From NCBI GenBank assembly GCA_002682825.1, contig NOKP01000012.1, positions 310,001 through 374,000 of the forward strand: a stretch of 64,000 bases of DNA, in the 5' to 3' direction. Source of the DNA: Neonectria sp. B-13. Taxonomy: Eukaryota; Ascomycota; Sordariomycetes; Hypocreales; Nectriaceae. Below the pieces are notes generated by a model. That model saw nothing but the letters and a program-made list of their open reading frames with translations. It was not told the origin of the DNA and made no database searches. This document shows positions 34,290-44,987 of this stretch, piece by piece (within the stretch, counting starts at the first letter, position 1; each line of letters opens with the position of its first letter). Both the position numbers and the translations under genes were made by a program.

Positions 34290-36029
34290 ATGTCTCAAAT
34301 ACAAGTCGACGAAAAGGACCCCGCCGCAAACGAGAAAAAGACCAGCTCTCGCACTGACGATTCCGATGTCGAATTCGCTGAGGCGGTCGGCAATGTCGAC
34401 CATCTCAAGCGTCATCTGGGCAATCGCCAGATCCAGTTAATTGCAGTTGGCGGCTCTATAGGCACGGCGCTGTTCGTGAGCATCGGCAGCGGCCTTATGC
34501 AGGGCGGACCCGGCAGTCTGTTCCTGGCGTATACAATCTACTCGGTTATCTTGGGCCTTGTCAATAACTGCATGGCCGAGATGGCTGTGTATATGCCCAT
34601 CTCGGGCTCCTTCATCCGGTTTGCAGGAAAATGGGTCGATGAAGCATTCGGTTTCATGGCTGGCTGGAACTTTTTCTTATACGAAGCAGCTATGATCCCG
34701 TTTGAGATCTCAGCTATAAACCTGGTTTTGACCTTCTGGCGCGACGACGTTCCCGTCTGGGCAGTCTGTTTGGCCTGCATTGTTTTATACGGTGTGCTTA
34801 ACATATTTGCCGTGCAGTACTACGGCGAGGCTGAGTTTTGGCTGTCCTCGGGCAAGTTCTTCCTAATCTTGCTGGTGTTTGCCTTCACCTTTGTCACCAT
34901 GGTTGGCGGGAACCCGCAACATGACGCATACGGCTTTCGCTACTGGAGAGATCCGTAAGTTTCTACATCTCTCTTGCGTTGCTTGGCTTCAAGCGCACAG
35001 CTTGCTGACCAGAACAGCGGTTCGTTCGCAGAGTATATCACGACCGGCACCCTCGGCCGGTTTGAAGGGTTTCTAGGAGCTCTGTGGTCCGCAGCCTTCA
35101 CCATCGTGGGCCCGGAATATCTTGCCATGGTAGCCGGCGAGGCTAAACGGCCCCGTATCCTACTTAAACAGGCCTTCAAAAACATGTATTGGCGGTTTGG
35201 CTTCTTCTTTATTGGCGGGGCACTATGCGTGGGCATCATTCTCCCCTACAACGACAAAACGCTTAACATCAATGCCGGTGAAGGCACGGCCAATGCATCA
35301 CCCTACGTCATCGCCATGCAGAACATGGACGTCAGCTTCCTACCACACCTAACCAACGCGTTGCTAGTGTCGAGTATCTTCTCGGCCGGCAACGCATATA
35401 CATACTGCTCCATGCGATCACTATATGGCCTTGCACTTGAAGGCCAGGCCCCTGCCATCTTTAAAAGGTGCACTAAGAGTGGCGTCCCATACGTCTGCTT
35501 CATTGTCACCATGTTCTTCCCCCTGATATCCTTCCTGACTATCGACAACGGCAGTGCCCAGGTCGTCCAGTGGCTAGGCTACCTGACTCAGGCCGCACAA
35601 CTGATCGACTACATTGTTATGTGCATCACCTATCTATTCTTTTATCGCGCCCTCAAGGCCCAGGGCATCGACCGCAACACCCTTCCCTATACAGGCTGGG
35701 GTCAGCCATACTGTGCCTACATTGGCGGCATCTCCATTACCGTTCTTCTGGGCTGTTACGGCTACACCACTTTCCTCCCTGGCTGGTGGGACGTTGGCAC
35801 CTTTTTCTCTTACTACACCATGGTCTTCGTGGCTGTGCTGACCTTCACCTTTTGGAAGATCCTGAAGCGGACAAAGAGGGTGAAGCCAACCGAGGCAGAC
35901 CTCGTCTGGGATAAGCCCGTTATCGACGCGTACGAGGACTCCTTTGCGCACCCCCCGGAGGGCTTCTGGAACGAGGTACTACAGATGGTGAAGCTGAAGA
36001 AAAAGACATACCCCCAGACAAATGCCTAG
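34290..36029 (+). CDS. Amino acid permease, YAT family
   Basis: Two exons, 34290-34954 and 35018-36029, joined over a 63-nt intron (gtaagt...acag), give 558 aa. The start MSQIQVDEKD is followed by a polar N-terminal tail and the hallmark LGNRQIQLIAVGGSIGTALF (about residues 45-66). Twelve hydrophobic helices follow. The intron falls at RDP|GSFAEY, a spot where this family is often interrupted. GPEYLAMVAGEAKRPR and SVDPLYG-like blocks (CSMRSLYGLALEGQAPAIF) are present. It should import amino acids by proton symport at the plasma membrane; substrate range cannot be told. It is closest in feel to Dip5/Agp2-type members. Confidence 0.9.
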
Positions 36030-36562
36030 ACGGTTTGAGGAAAGGGGCAGGTCTGCTTAGATACCAACGAGCGAGTATAAACATCAGTATATGAATTTAT
36101 ATAGACATCGACGTATTGGTGTTTTCCATCCAAGGGTGATCGAGTGGTGACCTCTTCACTTCCCCCGATGGCTCGGCCTTCTGTGCCCAATGCGATCTCT
36201 GAGATCTCTGAGATCTCTGCCGTGCCCACAGTTCCAGCTACGACTACGGCTTCTGAAGCGGCCATTACTCACTTGAAATACAAACAGATTGCCGCCAGAA
36301 TCTTGCATAGCAACAACAACACTTTTTGTTTGACGTCAGTGGTTATGCTCACTTAGGCAAGTAACAGTCTCTTGTCTACTACTTAAGTACCTTATGAATA
36401 GCACAAAAACCTGGTGCTTCATTAAGAATATCATATCGAAATAGTCATCTTCCCATGCACATCCTCCCCCCTCGCCAAATCCCACAACAGCGAGCTCGTG
36501 GTACTCGCAGTCATATCTTACCCTACCAAATCATCGTCAGAAGTTTACCATAGATGTAACTC
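36030..36562. other. Intergenic region with a 9-nt triplicate
   Basis: Downstream flank of the permease. It contains three tandem copies of agatctctg at about 36192-36218. No gene seen. Confidence 0.4.
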
Positions 36563-37131
36563 CTATGATGCGCCCGATTCCAACATCTTGTTCATAAAGG
36601 CATACAGTTGCTCCTTGAATTTGCTCTCTTCGACGGCTTCTTCAACGTATCGGTCGATAAAGCGTCTACATGTTGCAATAGAACGGTCGAATTTCTTCTC
36701 ATGCGGCAGAAACGCGATCCAGCTGGGGCGAGAGCGAACGCATTCCGAGAGGAAGGCGTAGTCGAGGGTTGGTACTTGAGTTGGTTTGAAGGGCGTTGGT
36801 TGAGTGTCCAAACCTGATTATCCCAAATCAGGACTCTTCGCATATTTTGGCTGGCTTCACTTACATGAATTTTGACGCGACATTTATCGTAAACATATAT
36901 AACAAATCCTGCAAATCCACCTCCTCCCCATCCCTTGGACCCTTCAATAAGCTTTCAGCATGCCTATCTGTGCACTCAAAGTCCGCAATTTGATTCCTCA
37001 CAAATTTCGACCTAATCATTCCCCTCGCCATCTGCCACTTGGTCTCATTATCCGAGAAGATAGCCCTTCTCGAAGCCATATCCCGTACAACCGAGCAATC
37101 AATGCCGATTGCCAAGATGGTTGAGACATGG
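36563..37131 (-). pseudogene. Broken cytochrome P450, CYP52-like
   Basis: Two minus-strand pieces match the middle of fungal alkane/fatty-acid hydroxylase type P450s. The upstream piece reads ASRRAIFSDNETKWQMARGM, then IRSKFVRNQIADF and EEVDLQDLLYMFTIN. A donor (gtaagt) follows KFM. After the intron the family text continues as FGHSTNA, then shifts frame into LDYAFLSECV and KFDRSIATCRRFIDRY, and stops at TAG (36563-36565). The membrane anchor, I-helix, ExxR and haem-cysteine parts are absent. The 5' side runs into the 3' end of the dehydrogenase gene. Confidence 0.7.
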
Positions 37132-38310
37132 CTCGTTGTTGTTAAGCCGTTCCAGGTTGGCTTCCAGGACCTCAATGCTGCGTTCCCAGACCTTTTTCGT
37201 AAACCAGCTAACATGCGGCGTAATATAAACATTTGGGGCCTTCCACAGCGGATGTTCTTTCGGCAAGGGCTCAGGGTCGGTGACATCTAAGGCGGCTCCT
37301 CGAATCTGACCCTTTTCGAGAGCTGCAATCAGGGCCTGGGTGTCGACATGGCGGCCTCGGGCGATGTTCGTTAGAAACGTTCTCTTCTTGCTTAGGATCT
37401 CGAACTGCTTGTACGAAATAAGCCCCTCTGTGTCTTTGGTTAGTGGCAAGCTGATAACCAAAATATCGAGATCCTGAGCTAGGAAGGTATCAATGCTTTC
37501 TTTCGAGGTGCCGTGGAACCACTTAGAAGGGATTACTCCCTCCGGGTCCCCGGTACCTGGAACACAAAACTGGTTATGTTTGTCGTCTTTGCGGGCTTCT
37601 GGCGTAGTACGCTCGCTGCGGGTATAAGCGTAGACCTCCATTCCCATTGCTCCAGCCACCCGCGCGCATTGGCGGCCGATGGAGCCATATCCAAGGATTC
37701 CCCTTTTTCATATAAGCGCAATACTGTCTTGCCGCAATCAACGAAACTCACATTCGAAGTCTGTACGAATCTTCAACGATAGGAACGGAAGGGATCTCCC
37801 AGAACTCCTCATCCATATGTTTCTGATACCGGAGGAAGTGTCGCTGGCTCATTAGCCAGGTGCCTATCACCCACTCAGCAATCTGAGGTCTGGGTATCTG
37901 CTACATTAGTGATTGTTCTGGCAGAGCCTTGTTCTTGAACGGCGAGTCATGACGTACGTGTACACTCCGCTGGCGTTGGAGAAAATGATGTCCTTGTTAA
38001 GATATGTTGGGTGATTATGCCATAAATCTGCTCCTGCAGATGCAAGCTGAACGAACCTCACGTTCGAGAGGAGGTGAGCGGGCGGCGGAGACCAGTCCAC
38101 GAAAATCAACGTTATCCCTTTCCAATATTCGGCCGGTAGTTCCTTGACATTCACTGGTTTCCCATCCTCCTTTACTGAAGAGGCCCAATTCACCTGCAAG
38201 CCAGGATAATTGGCCATGGTCTTAGAAACCCACTCCTGGTCTGGTTCTTTGGGAAAGAAGAGGAGGAGCTTATCCTTGCTCAGGGCACACGCTTGGCCCG
38301 TTGCAATCAT
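37099..38310 (-). CDS. D-isomer-specific 2-hydroxyacid dehydrogenase
   Basis: Three exons on the minus strand: 38310-37958, 37889-37752 and 37702-37099. Introns are 68 nt and 49 nt, with phases fitting ASGVYT|PQIAEWV and RM|GILGYG, giving 364 aa. The NAD(P)-binding motif GILGYGSIGRQCARVAGAMG is at about residues 165-184. ARGRHVDTQALIAAL with the conserved arginine, and the later HVSWFT in place of the usual HxxGxT block, are present. These enzymes reduce 2-keto acids to D-2-hydroxyacids in the cytosol. The extended loop before the active-site region (RSERTTPEARKDDKH) is typical of the fungal subgroup. The end overlaps the broken P450 by a few tens of bases on the same strand. Confidence 0.8.
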
Positions 38311-38745
38311 TCTTCACGTTTTGGATTTCAACAGTGTGTAATGGATGAAACTTTTTGAGAATTTAGTTGCAGAGTTGACCGCCAACACCGCTCATCACAG
38401 CGTTGACCGACTTTAAAGGGTTAAGATTCGGAGCGTCGAACTGATTTGATGGCCTGTACGACTTTGTCGGACGAGCCGACCGTTGGCTCTGAGTGCGAAA
38501 AGAAGATGAATGTTCAAACGGGATTATGGATACGCAATTGATCAACAGACTTACCAAGATAGACTATTCTAGAGTGGACTTCTTTGTCCAACTCACCTAG
38601 TCCGAGGGTTTCATGCCCCGGATTTCAATTTGAGTACAACTAAGATCTAGGGAATCATTACGCTCAGCGTCATTGGACTGCGCGAAACCACGCCGTTTCG
38701 AGTATGGCGGCTTTCTAGGTCGACATGGGACGGTCCGCCCTGGAT

Positions 38746-38756
38746 CGGTTGAGCCG
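38746..38756. promoter_or_regulatory. CGG-N5-CCG site, copy 1
   Basis: The sequence cggttgagccg is an inverted CGG pair spaced by 5 nt, the kind bound by Zn(II)2Cys6 dimers. It lies in the first copy of the duplicated segment. Binding is inferred. Confidence 0.4.
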
Positions 38757-38995
38757 ATAAAGATAGCGTGGAGATGGAAGAGATCGTATCGTTATCCAAG
38801 CTGGCTTTTATCACGCGACACAAATCTGGTTTCTAACTGGTTAGATGGGTTGGTGAGATAAGCGTCTGCCGAAGGAGAGGCAACTGCCGATGAGCTAGTG
38901 GTGGGTGACTACGGATAAAATTACTGAATTTGCTCCCCGAAATATCTTCTTTATGCACGTTTTACGGGCATGGGTAGCTGACCCCGCGCCCTGAT

Positions 38996-39006
38996 CGGTT
39001 GAGCCG
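38996..39006. promoter_or_regulatory. CGG-N5-CCG site, copy 2
   Basis: The same 11-nt site recurs unchanged in the second copy, although neighbouring bases have diverged. It is about 400 nt upstream of the oxygenase start. Confidence 0.4.
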
Positions 39007-39403
39007 ATATGGATAGCGTACTTTCACCGTACAATCCGATCCTGATTTCTAACAGTTGTATGGTTATAGAGATAAGCCTCTACGAAAGGAGGCATGGCTG
39101 CCGACGAGCTGGTGGCAGGTGATGATGGTCAAGCTCCTCATCATTACCATACTACGGATAACATTACTGAATTCGCTCCCTGAAAACCCCATTTATGCTC
39201 GTCGTAGATGTCACCGATCACTACACATTAACATTCGGCTCTTTAATCAGCATAAATAAGGGTTCATTAGGTCTCCTACTAGCCTCGTCAGATTTGACAA
39301 GTCTCACCTCTCCTCTCTTATACTGCCTGACTCCACCAGTATAAGCCTCATCCTCCCGCTATCAATCATCGGACCTCATCCCCCCACTAATTAATCATCG
39401 AAG

Positions 39404-40578
39404 ATGGCGGCTGCTGCAGTCCAGACACCCCTCCAGGGACTACCCCGGAGCCCGATGCCTGCATCCTACGCGCCCACAGAGCCAACCATGTCCAATGTGC
39501 CCACCAGCGTATTCGACGCGTCCAAGCATCTCGCCTACTCCCCACCAGCACGTATCCTCAGCATGAAAGACCTTCAGCTAGAGAGCACGCCCATCTCCTC
39601 CATCGCTGCCTCTGATCCCTTCCCTCTGCTCTCTCATGAAGCTGTCCTTGAGCACCGTCGGGAGCTCTTTAGCCCCAAGGTTATCGACAACTGTTTCCAC
39701 CGCACCCTCCCCGGCTCAGCCATGCTTCGTGGTATGGCCCAGAAATATACGCCGTTCATTCAGTCCTTCTGGAACTCCCCTGAGGTCTTGAAGATTGTGA
39801 GCGACATTGCGGGTGTGGACCTTGTGCCGGCAATGAACTACGAGATATGCCACACAAACATTCAACTAGGAAGTCAAGGTCTCGATGGTGTCAGGGCAAC
39901 GCCCGTGGTGCCACCAATGGCGGCCAAGTCTGAGGACTTCCAGGGTCCAGCTGACGACAAGGCCAACTATGAGAACCCTATCGTCAAGTGGCACAAGGAC
40001 TCGCATCCTTTTGTCATTGTTGTCATGTTGTCCGACGCTCGTAATATGGAGGGAGGTGAGACTGTGTTGATGGGTGGAGACGGCAAAACAATAAGCGTGC
40101 GGGCACCGCAAATGGTAAGCTGCCTCTCTTCTGCCCTTGACATCTACTTTCTTCATCTAACGTCTATCAACCATCACAGGGCAGCGCAGTTGTTCTTCAA
40201 GGACGACACATATCTCACGTTGCTCTCCCTGCCACGAACATGCCTGAGCGAATCACCATCGTAACATCGTTCCGGCCCCGAGACCCAACAATGGTAGATG
40301 AAACTACGAATGCTAACGTCCGATGTGAATCGCATCACACCGAGCTCTTTTACCAGTGGACAACGTACCGCTTAGATATGTTAGCCAAGCGGGCTGATAT
40401 TATGGCAAGCGCGTTGAGAGACAGGTATGCTGAGAATGTGAAGAAGTCGGACGACGCACGGCCGGGAATGTGCCGTACCGAGACGGTCAACTTTGACGAG
40501 ATGAAGAACTGGGTGGAGGAGCAGATAAAATACCTCCAACAGACAATGCACGAGATGCGCCCGTTGGAAGAGGAGTGA
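39404..40578 (+). CDS. 2OG-Fe(II) oxygenase-like protein
   Basis: Two exons, 39404-40114 and 40180-40578, joined over a 65-nt intron (gtaagc...acag), give 369 aa. An iron-binding HxD appears at residues 197-199 (KWHKDSHPFVIVVMLSD). A distal histidine follows in GRHISHVALP (residues 245-254), and an arginine at residue 261 (PERITIVTSF) could hold 2-oxoglutarate. EGGETVLMGGDGKTI between them is the usual strand-turn. The C-terminal 100 aa are helical and charged. Such enzymes hydroxylate small molecules or proteins; no substrate can be assigned. Two CGG-N5-CCG sites upstream suggest control by a Zn2Cys6 regulator. Confidence 0.8.
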
Positions 40579-40977
40579 GACGGCTAGGAAAGTTCATTCT
40601 TGCCTCGTTGCCGATGAGGCTAGCAGAAGGGTCGGTCCGGTCCGGTGGTGGGACCCGGGCCGGGCCGGAGTCTACCCCAAACAAGGAGTTTTCATGCTGG
40701 ACGGACCTTCAATGCTATTAAGTCGATCCTAATCTGTCCTACAACATGTCATATTGGGTTAAACCCGGCATTTGCGTGTGCTTAATCGTCTCCTGCGGGA
40801 AGTGAATTATTACCATGGTACAGTGGAATATCCCCATCAGGATCCTGCACGCCACCCTTGATAGCCCACCAGTATTTCAGCTACAATTAACTAATGAGGA
40901 CAAATTGGCTAACTTCCGTATAAGGACGGTGATCCGAATATGAACTTTATATATGTGCATTTATACACTCTATGATG
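40579..40977. other. Short convergent intergenic region
   Basis: Between two convergent genes. It contains a GC-rich patch of ggtccggt repeats at about 40630-40670 that could form a hairpin near the 3' end. No gene seen. Confidence 0.35.
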
Positions 40978-42926
40978 TTATACTTTTTTGGATGGCTCAG
41001 GCTCTGGGCTCCGGCCACTCCGATAAAATTTGTTCAACTGGCCGAAGTCGATAGCTTCTTCAGTTGAAACTGAATACCGTAGGCTCTTGCTGTCCATCCC
41101 AAGAGAACACTGGACAGCATCCACCCAGTCTCCAACATGTCCTTTCCGAACCGTCACCACGACGAATCGTGTGGGCGTGACTGCGACCGCAGGCTCCAAT
41201 TCCGGCGATCCAGTATACGTGGTCTAAAACGTCAGTAAGTCGCTCGTATCTCTAGGGTTGGGCTGACTTGCCTCTTGGAGGAATGCGTGCACGCTCTGGT
41301 TCAATCCGCCCAGTTTGATCCGTGACGGGCACCATAGCGTTTCCTCAACTCTGTCCTTGTATTTTTCATTTACCGGTATCGCTCCGACAATTCCCATTCT
41401 TTCCAGGAACTCCATTGCCTGTTTCTGGTCACCGGAAGTGTCCTTGTCGCATATCCACCACGGGATCGTGATGCAAACAACCATCTGCTTGTAGGAGAAC
41501 GCCCCAATTCTGTTTTCCAGCTCACTTCCAACCTGCACTAGCTCCTTGAATCGAGCCGAGACATGTGGTTCCCTAACATCCTCGAGGTTCCAATGCAGAA
41601 GAAGATTTGGTTTGCTTGATAGCAGGTTTCGGCCGTGGCGCAGTGGGTATGAGTGTAGATAACGAGGCGGTTCTGTCACAATGGACACAGTTCTGACTAG
41701 GGCTCCCTTGGTCCAAGTATCCGACTCCACTGGGAAGTGTCGGGTATGCCACAAGAACAGGTCCTTTGGAAGAGTGATGGCCATCAAAATTCCGCTGAGA
41801 TAACGGCGCTCGTCACAGAATCGAGATACCCAGTCGTCTCCGTTGACCTCCATCACACCCAGCTCCAAGCCGGTTTTGCTGAAAGACCCGCCAACAATCT
41901 GAGAAAAAAGCTTGGTGACGTGCCTTGTGTCTTTTTCGATGATGGACTTTGACGTGGGGTCTGAGCCTATATATGAAGGATGCCTTGGGACTGGGGCTTC
42001 GCTTTCTCGATCGCCGGCGGTGGAAGATGGCGGAAATGTTCCAGGAAGCGCCGTGAGGAAGGTGTCGAGTGTGGATGCTGCAACAAGAGTTTGAGTGCCG
42101 TTCTGTGCCATTTCAGGGGATGCTGCGACGACCGTTTGGGTATTATTTTGTGATATTCCACGCTGCTGAATGGTGTCTGGCTCCGGTGAGGGTACAATCT
42201 CAATGCTCTGAATACCGTTTGTTGTCAATTTAGGTTTCTCGGTGACACCTATGGGTGTTAGTATGTAGTACGAGTACTCCGACAATGGGAGCTTACCTTT
42301 ACCAGTATTCTTGTTGGATACATTAGGATCTTGATCGTTGCTCGTCTCCTTTGTCTTTTCGCTGTCGATAGTAAATTGTGATCCAAGGTCATGGAACTTC
42401 TGCAGGAACACCCAAAAATCCTCCTTCGTCTGATGAAACAGGTTCGTCAAGAGCTCTCGGCAATGTCTTGATTCCTTGGCTGGCATATCCGGCTTGTTGA
42501 GATTGTGGATATGAATACCCATCTCCTCCATTCCAGTAGCAATGAACTTGATTTCTTCCATCATTTGTGCGTGCCGAGACTGCGGTTGAACATCCGCAGC
42601 TAGCTGTTGCACATTCTGTTCTGGAGCTGGAGGGTCTCGAGGCTGCTGTTCTGTGACTCCTTGCACATGCGCATCGTCGGTAACCTGCTGGTCATGAGAC
42701 TGTTGCCAAGAGTTATCTCGTTGGAATCTTGGCGCATCTCTCAAAATTGCACCGATATGAAGGTCCAGAGGTTGAGGGTTCAGGAACATTTCTTGCCCAG
42801 TATTTTCAGCTGAATGGGCCGGTACAACCCTGCACCATGTTAGGACAAGCAGTCGTAGAATCGAGGTACTTACGTCGACTCGATGAGCTGAGGAACGGCC
42901 AGCTGGGTGATAGAATTCGCATCCAT
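40978..42926 (-). CDS. Unknown 602-aa protein with a GC-AG intron
   Basis: Four exons on the minus strand: 42926-42874, 42829-42297, 42248-41272 and 41223-40978. Introns are 44 nt (gtaagt...ctaac...gcag), 48 nt (gtaagc...actaac...atag) and 48 nt (gcaagt...ctgac...tttag). The last is a GC-AG intron. Phases match throughout. I chose the ATG at 42926 (MDANSITQLAVPQL), since splicing from it enters the long frame correctly. The N-terminal 300 aa are polar and Gln/Pro-rich with a helical part (residues about 95-160). The C-terminal 300 aa look globular: ELGVMEVNGDDWVSRFCDE, then VVCITIPWWICDKD. I do not recognise the family and see no membrane helix. Confidence 0.7.
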
Positions 42927-43842
42927 GGTTTGCATGTCTCAATCGAGAGTTGAGGACCAATCCTTGGAGTTTTCCCTCGATGCCTCTTATGTTCTGTTGA
43001 CTCACTTCAGCTGCCCGATGATCCAACCGGGATATGGGGCCAAGGCATACATGCAGATCTGCTAGAGCCCTGCGAACCATCGCGACCCACATGGCGGACG
43101 ATCACCCACCAGTCAGCTACGCACTTGAGAAAGCCGAAACGAGCGGTGAAGGTGCATCGTCGTCTCGGCAATACACGTCGACGCCAACGTGGCGACGAGT
43201 CACATAATAAACGTATCGGGCCACCATAAAATACGTGGCACAGCGCAACTCCACTATTCCTAACCATTGCTAGGGAAAATGATGCGCTGTAGTACAGTAT
43301 GTGTACAGAATGTGACTTTGACTACAAGAGACGCCAGGATCGAGAGCTTTTTGGATCGTGTTGGCTGGATGTTTGCGGGGCTGTGAATGATGAGCGCATC
43401 AGAGTTCGTCATTATGAACATCTCCAGTCTGGAGATACCCTCACGCCTGCATCTAATCGTCAAAACACCAGCGGCAGCTCCAACGACCCCGCCATTTTCA
43501 ACGACGTCAGCGTCGTCAAGGTTGCGTTAACTGGTGGTGGCCATGTCGCTACTACATTGAGAATGAGAGTTACCGGGTTACCTCGGTTCTCTGAATATCG
43601 AATGAAAGAATATCGCCTAGCAGGCTACACACATTGCCATTCAGAATTTTCTGCAGAGCAATGCTTCACCTCTGAGCAGCTCGGCGTTGTGTCGAAACGA
43701 GGCCTAGCCCATGGTAACACCAGTATCACAAGCCAGCACGAGGGATACTTTACTGATTGGCAGAAGAACAGTTATGACCCCGCCAAAGACTCAACCATCC
43801 TTTCCATTGCGGGCGGTGGCCAGTGCCCGGAAATCTCTCCGC
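42927..43842. other. Gene-poor region upstream of the tannase remnant
   Basis: Holds the promoter of the 602-aa protein and an open frame on the plus strand (43299-44060) whose first half has no recognisable motif. It could be decayed 5' sequence of the tannase-like gene. Confidence 0.3.
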
Positions 43843-44430
43843 TTTCTATAAATGCCACGCCATCAACAAGATCTGGTACGGGCCGACACTCGATGGATCC
43901 ACCCCCGATCCGGCCATCGACAACGGCGCCGGCGCCAATCGGCCACCGAATCAACTCTAGTGTGGCGAGATCGGGGCCCGTGGTCGAGCAGTTACTTGGC
44001 TGTAGCTCTGGGCGACTGCACTGTAGTAGATCCTCAGAACGGGGATGCCATGACCTGTGACGCGTGGTCAAAGTGGACGTACCAGCAATATGCACAAGCA
44101 ATGCTCAAGTGTCGCGAGATGGACCATTCCTTTGAAGCAATGGATGTAAACGACTAATGTTCTAGTATACCACGGCCTAGCAGACGAAGGAGGTGCCCCA
44201 CAAAGTGCAGTGCAGCCAGCCAAACTCACAAGTGCTCCAGAAAGAACAAAAGACTACCATCGCCTGTTCTTGATCCCTGGAATGGCGCACGCACCGCGCC
44301 CGTTGTACCGGATGTGTCGGGATGCAAACATTCCTGTTCCATCTCTTGGGGAGCTTTTCCAGGCATTGGTTGGGTGGGTGGAGGCAGAGAGGGGTCCAGA
44401 TGTTCTCTTAGCAACGTCCGTGTTAGCAAG
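43843..44430 (+). pseudogene. Broken tannase/feruloyl esterase-like gene
   Basis: The plus strand reads FYKCHAINKIWYGPTLDGST and then PDPAIDNGAGANRPPNQL in one frame, followed by TAG stops at 43959 and nearby where tryptophans are expected. Further on, LVYHGLADEGGAPQSAVQ and RLFLIPGMAHAPRP, then GWVEAERGPDVLLA, match the C-terminal catalytic Asp-His half of tannase-family esterases. The nucleophile-serine half is missing. The gene is dead. Confidence 0.7.
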
Positions 44431-44987
44431 GTTTCAAGGCCAATTCACATTTACCTTCGGTTGCCCGTGTGTGACGGGGTTGGTGGTGACGTGAAGATGG
44501 CTGCAAGTTCCAGTTGGCCCATTAGTACCTGTAATAGTATTTCTTGACCAATGTGTTGGTCCGCTGCACGCTCTGGGCCTCTTCTAGCTCATGCGTTGAG
44601 TGGGCCTGACAGTTTGAGGTACAGCAGGCATGAGGATACAGATGCTATGAAAACAACTACTAAGAAATTTAGCAGCTGGTCTTCATTGGTGAAGCCAAAA
44701 CTTGGCTTTCAGCCGAAACTCTGTCTTACCACTGAGACTTTCCTCACTTCTCCGTACCCGATAGTTTGACGTATTGAGCAAGCTAGCCCAGTTTAAGGTT
44801 CCAGCTCTCGTTTCTTCCACCTCCACGTGCTCCTCTTCTCTTTGAGAAGCTTGAACTTTCGGCATCTTCACCCTCTTCTTTACCAGCCACAGGTTATCTG
44901 CCTTTACTTCCACTTCACTATTTACCACTTCACCACTGAAGCGAGCGCCCCTACTTCTTCTGTGTCTCGTCTAGTATAATATTTACA
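44431..44987. other. Promoter region of the NOD-like receptor gene
   Basis: No gene seen. The last 200 nt before 44988 are rich in C and T, as in many fungal leaders. Confidence 0.4.

Larger units (their letters stand above)
38737..39198. repeat. Imperfect direct duplication (38737-38962 and 38987-39198)
   Basis: Both copies begin cgccctg(g)atcggttgagc and continue through gagataagc(g/c)tc, a gccga(t/c)gagct block and tacggataa(a/c)attactga. Small insertions and deletions separate them. The second copy ends about 200 nt before the oxygenase start codon. Confidence 0.7.
38311..39403. promoter_or_regulatory. Promoter region of the oxygenase gene with a duplicated segment
   Basis: This 1.1-kb gap has no gene. 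It holds two imperfect direct copies of a segment of about 220 nt just upstream of the oxygenase gene (listed separately). The dehydrogenase is transcribed away from it. Confidence 0.5.

Noticed and set aside
41224..43092. 622-aa reading of the 602-aa gene starting at MWVAMVRR
   Set aside because: The ATG at 42926 in another frame splices cleanly into the long frame through a 44-nt intron with a CTAAC branch site, and the read-through C-terminus is replaced by the GC-AG splice.
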